Assembly: GCA_000169995.1 (NCBI GenBank)
Contig: AAZW01000021.1
Coordinates: 1 to 64,000, forward strand
Source of the DNA: Vibrionales bacterium SWAT-3
GTDB taxonomy: Bacteria; Pseudomonadota; Gammaproteobacteria; Enterobacterales; Vibrionaceae
Direction: 5' to 3'
Length of the DNA: 64,000 nucleotides
The notes under the pieces were generated by a model. The model made no database searches and had not been told where the DNA came from. It was given only the letters and a program-made list of their open reading frames with translations. The first letter of the stretch is position 1; each line of letters opens with the position of its first letter. A program made the translations under genes and the position numbers. Below are positions 1 to 9,943 of this stretch, in pieces.

Positions 1-94
1 ATAGAGATTTATTTAGGCTAGGAAAGGGTAGTTAAAATGGCTAGGTTATTGCTCGTTATGTTCGTTGTTTCTATGTAGCATATCGTAGATACAA

Positions 95-122
95 AAAAGC
101 TCACGCCGAGGCATGAGCTTTT
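95..122 (-). terminator. sodB terminator
   Basis: Hairpin downstream of sodB with AAAAGCTCA at 95-103 pairing with TGAGCTTTT at 114-122. Read on the minus strand it ends in a T tract, as an intrinsic terminator should. Confidence 0.75.
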
Positions 123-163
123 AATAGTTAACTCGCTATAAATAGCGCAGCTTGAGTAATAGA

Positions 164-748
164 TTACTTAGCTAGGTTCTCTTCTACGAAAGACCAGTTT
201 ACTAGGTTCCAGAATGCAGCCATGTAGTCAGGACGAACATTGCGGAAATCGATGTAGTAAGCGTGTTCCCATAGGTCAACAGTTAGAAGTGGAGTAACAC
301 CTTCTTCTGTTAGAGGAGTCGCAGCGTTAGAAGTGTTAACGATGTCTAGAGAACCGTCAGCTTTCTTAACTAACCAAGTCCAAGAAGAACCGAAGTTGTT
401 GATTGCTGAATCAGTGAATTTTGCTTTGAATTCTTCGAAAGAACCGAATGCAGCGTTGATAGCTTCTGCAACAGCGCCAGTTGGTTCGCCGCCTGCTTTT
501 GGAGCAAGACAGTGCCAGTAGAACGTGTGGTTCCAGATTTGAGCAGCGTTATTGAAAACACCACCAGTAGAAGTCTTAACGATCTCTTCTAGTGTTTTGC
601 CTTCAAACTCAGTACCTGGGATAAGACCGTTTAGCTTAACAACGTAAGTGTTGTGGTGCTTACCGTGGTGGAAATCTAGCGTTTCTGCTGAGATGTGTGG
701 TTCTAGTGCGTCTTTCGCGTAAGGAAGAGCTGGTAGTTCAAATGCCAT
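164..748 (-). CDS. sodB: Iron superoxide dismutase SodB
   Basis: Cytoplasmic superoxide dismutase that converts superoxide to oxygen and hydrogen peroxide. The 194-residue length is typical for bacterial Fe-SOD. The metal ligands expected for the family are visible: His27 in the FHHGKHH helix, His74 in WNHTFYWHC, and the Asp and His of [10 protein letters not shown] near residues 157-161. The glutamine in NNAAQIWNH, just before the second ligand, is the Fe-type signature. The gene is monocistronic, with its own terminator at 95-122 and an open stretch of about 270 bp separating it from divergent grxD. In enterobacteria sodB mRNA is controlled by iron through RyhB; no such site is claimed here. 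Confidence 0.97.
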   Translation of the reverse strand: MAFELPALPYAKDALEPHISAETLDFHHGKHHNTYVVKLNGLIPGTEFEGKTLEEIVKTSTGGVFNNAAQIWNHTFYWHCLAPKAGGEPTGAVAEAINAAFGSFEEFKAKFTDSAINNFGSSWTWLVKKADGSLDIVNTSNAATPLTEEGVTPLLTVDLWEHAYYIDFRNVRPDYMAAFWNLVNWSFVEENLAK

Positions 749-1017
749 TGCTCAATTCTCCATTGATATGAAAGAGTTAACTCTTTCGATTGCTTCCAGT
801 GATATTATTATTCATGGCTCGCTATGCTGCCAACCATGGTCAATTTGCTGACTTGGTTTCTAGTTTAGCAAGTTTTTACTTTATTAAAAGCATATTTCAT
901 CACTTTTATGTGAATTGTTAGTCTAGCCTGTTAACCGCTTTATTTATATGGTTTTTATTCTTTTGGTTTGGGGTAGAATAAAGGCAATAAAAGCCGTAAT
1001 CCATTAACGAGGAAGCA

Positions 1018-1356
1018 ATGGAAACTATCGATAAAATCAAACAGCAAATTGAAGAAAACACTATTCTACTGTACATGAAAGGTTCTCCTAAGCTACCTAG
1101 CTGTGGTTTCTCTTCTCAAGCGTCTCAAGCTCTAATGGCATGTGGCGAAAAATTTGCTTACGTAGATATTCTACAAAACCCTGATATCCGTGCAGAGCTA
1201 CCAGCTTACGCACAATGGCCAACTTTCCCACAACTTTGGGTTGAAGGTGAGCTAATCGGTGGTTGCGACATCATTCTTGAGATGTTCCAAAAAGGCGAAC
1301 TTCAGCCAATCATCAAAGAAGCAGCTGCTAAAGTTGCCGGCGATGACGCAGAGTAA
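1018..1356 (+). CDS. grxD: Monothiol glutaredoxin GrxD
   Basis: Monothiol glutaredoxin of 112 residues that, in this family, carries and transfers [2Fe-2S] clusters rather than reducing disulfides. The CGFS active site is at residues 29-32, followed by the conserved WPTFPQLW segment with its cis-proline and GGCDI, which bind glutathione. The start at 1018 has a good ribosome binding site (GAGGAAGCA) directly upstream. It is transcribed alone and ends in a hairpin at 1386-1411. Its position back to back with sodB is a common Vibrio arrangement and suits shared iron and oxidative-stress roles. Confidence 0.96.
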   Translation: METIDKIKQQIEENTILLYMKGSPKLPSCGFSSQASQALMACGEKFAYVDILQNPDIRAELPAYAQWPTFPQLWVEGELIGGCDIILEMFQKGELQPIIKEAAAKVAGDDAE

Positions 1357-1385
1357 GTTCTAGCCTTTATGCTGAACAGTAAACT

Positions 1386-1411
1386 AGGGGCCTTAATCAG
1401 GCTCCTTTTTT
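1386..1411 (+). terminator. grxD terminator
   Basis: Stem AGGGGCC / GGCTCCT (one G-U pair) around a 7-base loop, followed by a run of T. Confidence 0.7.
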
Positions 1412-1452
1412 GTTGGAACTGAGAGAAGAATTGACTCGATAAGGAACGAACA

Positions 1453-2082
1453 ATGGATGTAAAACTGCATTATGTACATGATCCAATGTGCAGCTGGTGT
1501 TGGGGATATAAGCCGACACTGGAGTTACTAAAACAACAATTGCCTGCGAGTATTGAGTTTAACTACGTAGTCGGTGGTTTGGCTCCGGACTCTGACGAGC
1601 CAATGTCAGAAGAGATGAAAAGTAAGCTGCAAGCTATTTGGAAGCAGATCGAAGCTAAGCTAGGTACTGAGTTCAATCATGAATTTTGGACTGAGTGTAA
1701 ACCTGTTCGCAGCACTTACCCTGCGTGTCGCGCTGTTATTGCTGCGGGTTTCCAAGATCACTACGAGCAGATGCTTGAAGCGATTCAACACGCATACTAC
1801 TTGCGTGCGATGCTGCCGCACAGTGAAGAGACTCATAAGCGATTGGCTGAAGAGCTAGGTATGAATGTTCAGCAATTCGAGAATGACCTTGCTGGTAAGT
1901 TACTAGAGGGTGAACTAGAAGATCAGCTGAGCTTCAAACATGCGATGGGTGTGCATTCTTACCCAACCCTAATGCTTGAAGTCGACGGTATCTTCACTGA
2001 AGTTGAGCTGGATTACCACTCATCAGAAACGACACTTAAGTCGATTAGAGAAGTTCTAGTAAAGAGCGCTCCTAGCGCTTAA
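1453..2082 (+). CDS. DsbA-family thiol oxidoreductase-like protein
   Basis: A 209-residue DsbA-superfamily protein with a thioredoxin fold and helical insertion. The redox motif is C13-S-W-C16 near the N-terminus, and the partner cis-proline loop is in HSYPTL near residue 175. There is no signal peptide, so unlike DsbA it should act in the cytoplasm, in line with the FrnE-like branch of the family (often annotated only as DsbA family protein). The substrate is unknown. It has its own terminator at 2118-2147. The mobile island begins about 130 bp beyond its stop codon. Confidence 0.85.
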   Translation: MDVKLHYVHDPMCSWCWGYKPTLELLKQQLPASIEFNYVVGGLAPDSDEPMSEEMKSKLQAIWKQIEAKLGTEFNHEFWTECKPVRSTYPACRAVIAAGFQDHYEQMLEAIQHAYYLRAMLPHSEETHKRLAEELGMNVQQFENDLAGKLLEGELEDQLSFKHAMGVHSYPTLMLEVDGIFTEVELDYHSSETTLKSIREVLVKSAPSA

Positions 2083-2117
2083 TTGACGATACTGAATCCT
2101 ATTATTCAAACTACTTC

Positions 2118-2147
2118 AAAGGCTTGCTCGTAAGAGTAAGCCTTTTC
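2118..2147 (+). terminator. Terminator of the DsbA-like gene
   Basis: Hairpin AAGGCTTGCTC / GAGTAAGCCTT (one G-U pair) with a GTAA-type loop, followed by a T-rich tract. Confidence 0.7.
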
Positions 2148-2202
2148 TTTTATCCGAGGTATGTGGATTCACGAGCTAACCTGTCGGAGAAATCTCGGAT
2201 AC

Positions 2203-2214
2203 AAAAAAGACCGC
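2203..2214 (-). terminator. Distal arm of a split terminator (left island edge)
   Basis: AAAAAAGACCGC here is the exact complement of GCGGTCTTTTT at 10318-10328, 8.1 kb away. Read on the minus strand, the two arms would form a GC-rich hairpin ending in a T tract, as expected for the terminator of the leftward antiporter gene at 10371-11696. I infer that the island separated the two arms. Confidence 0.5.
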
Positions 2215-2346
2215 ACTAGGTTATATATAGTAACTTAAAGGGTGTATATTGTGTATTAAGGCAGAGAAATCTGCCTTTTTATCGCACAATCCAACCTATA
2301 GGTATATAGTAAATATTATGTACTATATGTATAGGTAAAGTATAAT

Positions 2347-3804
2347 TTGTCATCAGTAAAAGTCAGAGCAACGATTGTAGAGGACAATACGGGCATCAAA
2401 AGCCAACTGCCTATCTTGCTAACTGAGCAAGGAGAGTTAAGTACGGTCACGGACTACCTACTCAAGCTAGAGGCGGACGGTTTGAGTAACTCCGTTATGA
2501 ATGGATTTCTTCAAGCGGTGTCCTTGTTGTTGGATTATATGGAAGCAAATAGAGGATTGTTTGACGATCCGAAGTTGCTCTTCCAGACCTTTTCTAAGCG
2601 GTTGTATACAGGAACGATTGGTGAAGATGGACTTGACCCATCAGGTTTATATTGGGTGCCAAGTTCAACCAGTAACGTAAACAAGCATATTCACCGACTG
2701 ACGGCATTCACCGATTGGTTGGCAGACAAGCAAGGCACTGCGCCGATGAATCCCTTGCGTGATGCCACCCCGCATGAGCAGCGATTGAATTACGCTGCAT
2801 GGTATAGAAAAAAACAGAATGATTTCCTTGGTCACATCGAAGATAAGACCGTTAACAAAACCATCCGTAAAGCGCGAACCATTAAGGGGCGCACACCACT
2901 CACCAAAACCGAAGATGACGCTATCGCCTTTCCTGAAAAGCATTGGGAAGACTTTTATTTAAACGGTATTGGTGGCGCAAGCGATCCGCGAGTGGCACTT
3001 AGGGATAAGTTAATACTCCTGCTTATGCACGGTGGCGGGTTGCGTGAAAGTGAAGCTTTAACGCTTTGGGTGACAGACGTGTTTGAAGACCCCTACAACC
3101 CTGATAGGGCAATCGTTCGAATTTACAATGAAATCGATGGCAAAGCACCAAGTGATCCCGATGTTCGCTCTAAAAATAAAAATAGAGAAACGTACTTAAA
3201 GGAAAAGTATGCGCGTATTCCTCGCCAGCGCATGAAAGGCACTGCACATCTTGGTTGGAAATGTCGCGTGGTTGACCATAAAGATAACTACATACAGGTT
3301 CAATGGTTTCCAACCGACTACGGCAAGGTGTTTATGTCACTTTGGAGAAACTATCAAAAGTACCGCGCCATCATCGACTGTCATCATCCTTACGCGTTTA
3401 TTTCGTTTCATCACAGCGCCTTCGGCAACCCTTATACCATCAACGCTTTCCATGATAACTACGCCAACGGCTTGAAGCGCATTGGTTTAGAGCCAAACAA
3501 GGTAGAAGGTCAAGACCCTCATGGGCATCGGCATAATTACGGCAGACGTTTAGAGCGTTCAGGGTTAAACCCGTTGGTAATTCGCCGCTGTATGCACCAC
3601 AAGTCCCTAGATTCACAAATCCCTTACACAGGCAAAGGTCAGCAAGAAATCTCAGATGAACTGACTCAAGCGACATTGCAACTGGCAAACCCCGAATCCA
3701 AAGTCAAAACGCTCGATTGGAAAGCACTGGTTGAGCATGGCTTTAATGACATCGACCCACAGGGCTACTTCACTGGCAAACATCCAAAATTGAGAGGGAA
3801 ATAA
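2347..3804 (+). CDS. gmtY: GMT tyrosine recombinase GmtY
   Basis: A 485-residue tyrosine recombinase, first gene of the GMT trio. The catalytic residues of the family can be placed: Arg233 in LRESEAL, the H-x-x-R box at His392-Arg395 (HGHRHNYG), a second histidine region in MHHKS near 417, and the nucleophile Tyr427 in PYT. It should cut and rejoin DNA to move the island. The start is TTG at 2347, with a weak upstream AGG. Its TAA stop overlaps the ATG of gmtZ (TAATG), so translation is coupled. It is much longer than phage-type integrases, as expected for GmtY. Family assignment is from recalled similarity and gene order. Confidence 0.8.
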   Translation: MSSVKVRATIVEDNTGIKSQLPILLTEQGELSTVTDYLLKLEADGLSNSVMNGFLQAVSLLLDYMEANRGLFDDPKLLFQTFSKRLYTGTIGEDGLDPSGLYWVPSSTSNVNKHIHRLTAFTDWLADKQGTAPMNPLRDATPHEQRLNYAAWYRKKQNDFLGHIEDKTVNKTIRKARTIKGRTPLTKTEDDAIAFPEKHWEDFYLNGIGGASDPRVALRDKLILLLMHGGGLRESEALTLWVTDVFEDPYNPDRAIVRIYNEIDGKAPSDPDVRSKNKNRETYLKEKYARIPRQRMKGTAHLGWKCRVVDHKDNYIQVQWFPTDYGKVFMSLWRNYQKYRAIIDCHHPYAFISFHHSAFGNPYTINAFHDNYANGLKRIGLEPNKVEGQDPHGHRHNYGRRLERSGLNPLVIRRCMHHKSLDSQIPYTGKGQQEISDELTQATLQLANPESKVKTLDWKALVEHGFNDIDPQGYFTGKHPKLRGK

Positions 3805-6473
3805 TGGGAGCAAAAAAAGGACAGAAACATGACGGACGCACATCGGATTTAACCTTCTCTTGGATGCTCACCATGCTCGGTGAGGAGTGGCAACAATGGC
3901 AGGAGTTGGCAGCAGAGTGGATGGTGACACAAAACTCTGGAATCCATCATAAAAACTTAGCTTTGAGTCGTTTCTTCGAATCCTACCTTGCTGAATGTGC
4001 ACCCTATGCCATCTGCAATATAGATTTGTTTTTTAAGGGATACCAAGGACATAAATGTTCTAGTGAAGAGTTGGAAAAACTAGTTAGAAAAACACAAAAT
4101 AGCGTCTATGGAATTCAAGGAGGCGTGAACATTCCTTGCGATTTCATCGACTTTGTTATTGAAAAGGTGTTCTCCGAGGAAGATGACCATGGCAACCTTG
4201 TGCCACTGGTTCAAAACCCGCTCAGTAAAATCAAAAGGCAAGCTAGTGCGACTGAAACCGTGCGCAATCCCTTGCCCTATCGCTACATTCAGGATTTGCG
4301 CCAAATCCTTTGCCCGTTGCCTGATAAACCCGAACTTGCGGTCATTGAGCAAAACCTAAAGGATAATGAATCCTTGCTTCCAGCTTATCACTACCGCCAC
4401 TTCAAACATTGGACATGGGCGCAGCAGCAGTCAGGGCAAAATGCAACAAGTAGTGATGGTGACTGGTTTGAAGTCGAGCCTGAACTGATTGATAAAACCG
4501 ACCCTGACTGTGTCTGGCGCAGTAAAGAAGTAAATCGAAATAGAAAAAAAATCACCGTTCACCAAATCTGGTCGCCCGTCAAGGCGATGGTGATTTTCAT
4601 GAAGCTCCACCTACCTCTGCGTACCTATCAGGTGCGTATGCTTGATAGTGGGGAAGCGGACACATGGCGCTATGAGCAAGGGCAATGGGTACTTAACACT
4701 AAACATGACTTCGCACTTGGCAGTGAAAAGCGCCCGTTCGGAAAAGGCATCTTTCGCCGTATTCACGACACCATGACAGGATTGTATTCCACAGGCTTGT
4801 ATATCAACACCAACAAGACTGCCGACCAGAACAAAGACGAACTAGAGTGTGGCTACATCATCCCTTGGCAGAACGAGGAAGTGCTATATTGGCTGGAAAA
4901 GCTGCGCAACTGGCAAGAAAAGTATAATCCGATAACAAAGCCCACCGATTGCCCCACACTGCTGAGAAAGCACACTGGTATTAAGAAATCGGATAAGCAG
5001 CTAGAGAGCATGGGTGAAATTTGCTTTCTGTTTCGTGAAGCATCAGCAAAGGGAGAGGATAAACGCAAGCCAATTGGCAACATCGCGGCAAGTCCTTTTT
5101 GGTATCAACTCCTATTGACGCTAGAAAGCCAACTCGCAGAGCAAGGCAGCACACTGGATAACGGCGAGCGTTTGAAACTGGTTGTGGACTACCCAGAAGG
5201 CACTAGAGAGTACGACAAAGTTGCCACACTTTTTCCCCTTCACAGTTTGCGTGTTTCACTCATCACTGCCTATACGATGGATACCCAACTGCCATTGCCT
5301 GTCATTTCTAAGTTACTGGCGGGTCATACACGTTTATTGATGACTATCTACTACAACAAAATCACCCCATCAGTGATGGCTGAAAAAATGAATGAAGCGC
5401 ACGGTGAACTGGATGCCAAATCCAAACAGTCGGTACGCAACTTTCTTAAAGACGCCTCGATGGAGCAAATTCAATGCAAGATGGTGTTTCACAGTGATGA
5501 TAGCATTCAGGCGGCACTAGCTAACCGCAACCCAATTGGCTGGGAAGTACGCTCGTGTGGCCTATGCTTGGTCGGTGGCAACACTGTAAAATCGGATGAA
5601 GTCAGCACCCTTGGCGGTTGCTGGAACGGTGGTGAGGTGATTAGAGATGCAAAGCATGCTGCCAACCGCATTTATGCCAACGTACCTCACGGCCCTGAAA
5701 ACTGTATCCGTTGCCGCTGGTTTATCACCGAAGCGCGATACCTTCCTGCTCTAAATGCCCACTTTAACCAATTGAGTTATAAAGCACATCAAGCGGCCAA
5801 TCTCTCTGTGGAAATCGAGGGTAAACTCGAAGCCCTGAAAGATGAGCAATTCTTTTGTGAAGAGCAAGGCAAGCCGTTTATCAAGCATGATGAACTGCAA
5901 GCCCTACAGCGCCGCTATGAAAAACAGCAAGTCGAAGCCGATGAATACACCAAAGACTGGATTGCGTGCTTTGAACTTATTCAGAAAATCATTCGTGTCG
6001 AAGAAGGCCGAAATCAAGATGACACCAAAGATAAACTGATTGCGGTTGGCTCTGAGCAAGATGTCAGCTATGCCTTGAAGTTTATCGAAACCGACTCAGA
6101 GTTACTGCACTTATCCCTGCTTTGTGATGATGCGGAGTTCTACCCTGATTTGCAGGACGAACTGCGGAAAACCCCTGCAATTCAAAAGCGCACGATGCAA
6201 CTCAGTCGAGTACTGATGAAAAAAGGCTTTGAACCAATTTTCATGGAAATGGACGACAAACAACAGCTCATCGCCGCCAATGCTATGCTACGCCAAATGG
6301 CGAAAATCGCCGACCCTGACGACAAACTTGAGGGCTACCGTAAAGTGGCGAGCTACATAGAAGCGGGGGAATACCTGACTGATAACAAACTGTTCGCTGA
6401 GGGTATTCATGCACTGACTGATAAAGCCATTCATCTAGATGGCATCGCACTAACGAACTTATTGGAGGGGTAA
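3804..6473 (+). CDS. gmtZ: GMT integrase-like protein GmtZ
   Basis: An 889-residue protein, the largest of the trio. The middle carries a second tyrosine-recombinase-like core: an H-x-x-R box at His480-Arg483 (HSLR) and a downstream GHT motif at about 507-509, with Tyr516/Tyr517 in the nucleophile position. A cysteine-rich stretch follows around residues 590-635 (CGLC, then CIRC), which could bind zinc. The last third is largely charged helix with coiled-coil character. It may act with GmtY as a heteromeric recombinase, as in other multi-recombinase modules; that is an inference. It overlaps gmtY and gmtX by TAATG at both ends. Confidence 0.78.
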   Translation: MGAKKGQKHDGRTSDLTFSWMLTMLGEEWQQWQELAAEWMVTQNSGIHHKNLALSRFFESYLAECAPYAICNIDLFFKGYQGHKCSSEELEKLVRKTQNSVYGIQGGVNIPCDFIDFVIEKVFSEEDDHGNLVPLVQNPLSKIKRQASATETVRNPLPYRYIQDLRQILCPLPDKPELAVIEQNLKDNESLLPAYHYRHFKHWTWAQQQSGQNATSSDGDWFEVEPELIDKTDPDCVWRSKEVNRNRKKITVHQIWSPVKAMVIFMKLHLPLRTYQVRMLDSGEADTWRYEQGQWVLNTKHDFALGSEKRPFGKGIFRRIHDTMTGLYSTGLYINTNKTADQNKDELECGYIIPWQNEEVLYWLEKLRNWQEKYNPITKPTDCPTLLRKHTGIKKSDKQLESMGEICFLFREASAKGEDKRKPIGNIAASPFWYQLLLTLESQLAEQGSTLDNGERLKLVVDYPEGTREYDKVATLFPLHSLRVSLITAYTMDTQLPLPVISKLLAGHTRLLMTIYYNKITPSVMAEKMNEAHGELDAKSKQSVRNFLKDASMEQIQCKMVFHSDDSIQAALANRNPIGWEVRSCGLCLVGGNTVKSDEVSTLGGCWNGGEVIRDAKHAANRIYANVPHGPENCIRCRWFITEARYLPALNAHFNQLSYKAHQAANLSVEIEGKLEALKDEQFFCEEQGKPFIKHDELQALQRRYEKQQVEADEYTKDWIACFELIQKIIRVEEGRNQDDTKDKLIAVGSEQDVSYALKFIETDSELLHLSLLCDDAEFYPDLQDELRKTPAIQKRTMQLSRVLMKKGFEPIFMEMDDKQQLIAANAMLRQMAKIADPDDKLEGYRKVASYIEAGEYLTDNKLFAEGIHALTDKAIHLDGIALTNLLEG

Positions 6474-7150
6474 TGGAACTCGATATTGATGTCATCCTCG
6501 CTGACTTAAAAGATGGCAAAGTCCCTCGCACACAGCAAAATCTCGATAAGCTCAACAACACGCTAAAAGCCTATGCGAGTTCAGGTGGACGTGACTTTTC
6601 TGTTACGCAAATTGGACGGGTGTCAGCAGAAAATGGCGGAGTGTCGTATGAAGCTTTGCGTGCAACCCGTAATAAACACTATCGAACACTCATCGAGGCA
6701 TGGGCTGCGAAGTGTAATACCAATACCAAAAAACCGTTATCCAACACTTCACGGTCTAAATCCATTCCTGCGGATAATAAGCTGTTAGAGCGCATTCCAG
6801 ACCCTGCGGTACGCGCCTTGTTTGGTCAAATTATTGCCGAGCGTAACCGATACCGCAAAGAGGTTAATTTACTCAAACAACACGCCAATATCACCATCGA
6901 CAAACGCCCTGTGCGTCAGTTTGACACCGCAGCAGAGCCTAGCGTGGAAGTGCTGCCATCCCTATCGGGTGTGCTCACCGAATCAGAGAAGAAAGCCTTA
7001 GCCTATGCCATTTCCGATGAATGTATGGAAAAGAACGACTGGCAAACTACTCAGGCAGGGCAGGTAAAAGACATGGAATACAACAGCGAAGTCTTCCCAA
7101 GAGGCTTTGTCACAGGGCTTCGCAAGCTATTAGGTGAGGTAGATGACTAA
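6473..7150 (+). CDS. gmtX: GMT protein GmtX
   Basis: A 225-residue protein and third member of the trio, coupled to gmtZ by a TAATG overlap. The N-terminal 85 residues include a segment resembling a helix-turn-helix (SVTQIGRVSAENGGVSYEAL), so it may bind DNA and direct the recombinases. The rest is mixed helical with no enzyme motif that I recognise. Recognition rests on position, size and similarity to GmtX. It ends 145 bp before the cargo gene, which appears to have its own promoter region. Confidence 0.75.
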   Translation: MELDIDVILADLKDGKVPRTQQNLDKLNNTLKAYASSGGRDFSVTQIGRVSAENGGVSYEALRATRNKHYRTLIEAWAAKCNTNTKKPLSNTSRSKSIPADNKLLERIPDPAVRALFGQIIAERNRYRKEVNLLKQHANITIDKRPVRQFDTAAEPSVEVLPSLSGVLTESEKKALAYAISDECMEKNDWQTTQAGQVKDMEYNSEVFPRGFVTGLRKLLGEVDD

Positions 7151-8455
7151 TGGCTAGTGGGCAGCAGAAAGCGCAATAAAACCTTGAGATATTTGAGGTA
7201 GCTAGTTGTTACATAAAGTAATTTCTTCTTTGACTAAGTTACTATAATGTCTTTAGTATGACGTTATCGAAATTATGTTAGAGAATAGGAAAAAAATGGC
7301 ATCACCATTAGCAGATCTTGATGAGCTTGTTTTGAAGTGTCGGGATGATAAAGCCAAAAAGTATATCAAAGAAGCTGTAGAATGTTACAAATCAGGTGCA
7401 TTTCGTTCATCCATAGTTTCTACATGGATTGCAGTCACTTTCGATCTAATTGATAAGTTTAAAGAGCTATCGGCTTTAGGTGACAAAGTAGCTGAGAAAC
7501 AAGTCGAGGAAATTGAAAAAGCAAGAAGAATCAATGACATTTCAAGATTTTTGCAGCTCGAACGAGAAATTGTAGAAGTCGCTAGAGATAAACTTGAGCT
7601 AATTTCACATACCGAGAGTGTGGACTTAGAGCGCCTCCAAGAAGATAGAAATCGTTGCGCGCATCCTTCAATGAATCTCGAAGGTGAAATATTCAACCCC
7701 TCGGCTGAGCTAGCGAGGTTGCATATAAGGTCAGCGGTTAATCACTTACTTCAATTCCCACCTTCACAAGGCAAGTATGCTCTAGAGCGTTTAATTTCTG
7801 AAGTAGAGTCAAAATATTTTCCGACAAGGAAGGAAGATATACTGTTAACACTCAAAAGTAGCCCACTTATTAAGCCAAGACATAGTCTTTTGAGAAATAT
7901 GATGGTCGTACTATTTAAAAAGGCACTAGACCCAGAAGTAGATGTCATTTTAAAAGTGAAGATCCATTCAGTTATCAACGCTATTGGGATACTACATAAA
8001 GTGCAATACGACGAAATTCTTAATAAAGACCTATCTCGGATAGTTCAGCAAGTGCCAGACAAAGAGTTGAAGTATGCCGTAGACTTTTTGGTGAGCATTG
8101 ATGACTCATGGGTATATTTAGACAATGTAGTACAGCTTAAACTAACTTCATATGTATCTGATCTTCCGTCGGAAGATTTCGATTACTTCGAACAATTGTT
8201 AAACTATAAGCCTTTACTGAAATCTGCCGAAAAACGCTTAGGCAGAGCAACAATGAGAGAGTTAAGAGATATCATTCCATTTGATATAGATTCAAGAATA
8301 ATCGATCGAATGATCGATATATACGCTCTTTCAAATAGTTTTTATGAGGCAAACGACTGGGTGGAGGAAACAAAGAGCTATGTTTCTGATTTTTCGAAGG
8401 AGCATATAAATAAGATTATTAATGCTGCCTCAGAAAATAATCAGATTACAGGTAG

Positions 8456-9803
8456 GGCTCTTCTCCGCTTAGATGAGTCTATAAACTAACAATAAAACCG
8501 CTAACACATTGATTTACAATCGCTTCCCACCTTATATATCAGTGTTGTAGTTTGTCGTTATTATCTTCCGCTCTATTTAACTTTAAAGGCCAATCCGTAC
8601 AGTCTGTAACGCTTGAAGAAAGCTCTCATTCAGTACTCGTCAAGTGCAAGCGAGATAGACGCTGTAAAGTTGTTGATCCTGAGACTGGAGCTCCGCGCAC
8701 CGTCGACCACTACGTTCACCGTCGCCTGTCGGATTTACCTGTCAGTGGTCGCCCTTGCGTTATAGAAATTGAATTGGCTCAGACAAGGGATAGGCTCGGC
8801 CGAAGGTTGATTGAAGAGGCTGATTTTGTTGATAAGGGGAGTCGTTATACAAAGAGGTTCTGTCACTTTATTAGTGGACTGTGCCGCTATATGAGCATCC
8901 ACGCAGTGTCGAAGCATTTAGACATACGCTGGGAAACCGTGAAAAATATCGATAAAGCATTCCTTCTCTCTACCTTGCCTGCTTTAGAGCCTAAGAAGTT
9001 GACCAACCTTGTTCATATTGGCGTTGATGAAGTCGCCAGGGCTAAAGGCCATGATTATATGACCGTCGTTTATGATCTCGTTTCAGGACAACTTATTTGG
9101 GTTGACCATGGGCGGACTTCAAACGTACTCATCAACTTTTTTGAACAATTATCACCGCAAACGAGAGACGGCATCCAAGCGGTATCAATGGATATGGGGC
9201 AATCTTACCAATCAGCAGTGAGAAACGCTCTTCCGAATGCAGACATCGTTTTTGACCGGTTTCACGTTATGCAGAACTACTCTCTTCTGATAAGGAAAGA
9301 GCGTAATAAAGCGTTTAGGAAAGGAACACATGACGAGAAGAAAATGCTTAAAGGGACGCTATTTTTACTCCTCAAAAATGCGCCGAAATTAAGCGATAAG
9401 CAGTCAGATAGGCTAGATGATTTACTGGAAAGCAATAAGACTCTTTGTACGATTTATATGCTCAAAGAGCAGCTTCAAGCCTTATGGGATGAACGTAATT
9501 TTGACTTGATGATCGCAGCGCTTGATGCGTGGTGCCAGCTTGCTAAAAAGACGAGGATCTTATCTCTCATCAACTTTGCAGACGCGCTTTGGGAGAGAAG
9601 AGTTGGGATCTGCAACTATGCAAAATATAAGCTGACGAATGCCCGAGTGGAAGCAGGGAATGTATCGATAGGTCTTCTTAGACGGAGAGCCCGAGGAGTA
9701 AGGGATACTGATTACTTTAAATTGAAGATTAGACAAACCTCAATCCTAGAAACTCACTCTACCATTTATCCGGAAATCAAGCTCATCTAAGCGGAGAAGA
9801 GCC
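8456..9803. mobile_element. ISL3-family insertion sequence
   Basis: A 1348-bp element with perfect 22-bp terminal inverted repeats, starting GGCTCTTCTCCGCTTAG on the left and mirrored on the right. It is flanked by the direct repeat CAGGTAG at 8449-8455 and 9804-9810; ISL3 elements usually make 8-bp duplications, and the edge is ambiguous by one base. It carries one transposase gene. Removing it restores the HEPN-motif gene in frame, which shows the insertion is recent. Confidence 0.93.
8552..9790 (+). CDS. ISL3-family transposase
   Basis: A 412-residue transposase of the ISL3 family. The DDE catalytic core is visible in IGVDEVARAKGHDYMTVV, MDMGQSYQSAV and the VFDRFHVMQ block typical of the family, and the C-terminus has the conserved RARGVRDTDYFKLKI segment. 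The N-terminal cysteine-containing zinc-ribbon region is shorter than usual, which suggests translation begins a little upstream or at the TTG at 8552. The stop codon lies inside the right inverted repeat. It appears intact. Confidence 0.85.
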   Translation: MSLLSSALFNFKGQSVQSVTLEESSHSVLVKCKRDRRCKVVDPETGAPRTVDHYVHRRLSDLPVSGRPCVIEIELAQTRDRLGRRLIEEADFVDKGSRYTKRFCHFISGLCRYMSIHAVSKHLDIRWETVKNIDKAFLLSTLPALEPKKLTNLVHIGVDEVARAKGHDYMTVVYDLVSGQLIWVDHGRTSNVLINFFEQLSPQTRDGIQAVSMDMGQSYQSAVRNALPNADIVFDRFHVMQNYSLLIRKERNKAFRKGTHDEKKMLKGTLFLLLKNAPKLSDKQSDRLDDLLESNKTLCTIYMLKEQLQALWDERNFDLMIAALDAWCQLAKKTRILSLINFADALWERRVGICNYAKYKLTNARVEAGNVSIGLLRRRARGVRDTDYFKLKIRQTSILETHSTIYPEIKLI

Positions 9804-9943
9804 CAGGTAGTAATGAGTTCCCTAAACTTGTTCGCGCAATTCGATCTCGAAAAGTTATTACTGATCAAGAGCTTAATGAATTACTGGAGAAAAATGGAAT
9901 CAAAGATTTAGTTGTAAAAGTTAATCCTGAACTAACTCAATAA

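Larger units (their letters stand above)
7296..9943 (+). pseudogene. HEPN-motif cargo gene, split by ISL3 element
   Basis: Coding parts are 7296-8455 and 9804-9943 (stop TAA at 9941-9943). Joining them at the shared CAGGTAG keeps the frame (ITG then SNEFPKLV) and gives a protein of about 433 residues. ATG 7296 is preferred to 7275 because AGGA lies just upstream. The N-terminal 130 residues are helical and end in RNRCAH, which fits the RNxxxH catalytic motif of HEPN ribonucleases (R118 to H123 from this start). The rest is helical without known motifs. HEPN proteins are common in toxin-antitoxin and abortive-infection systems, and GMT islands commonly carry such cargo, so a defence role is plausible but unproven. 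In its present state the product ends in about 11 IS-encoded residues and has lost 46 native ones. The frame is otherwise open. Confidence 0.65.
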
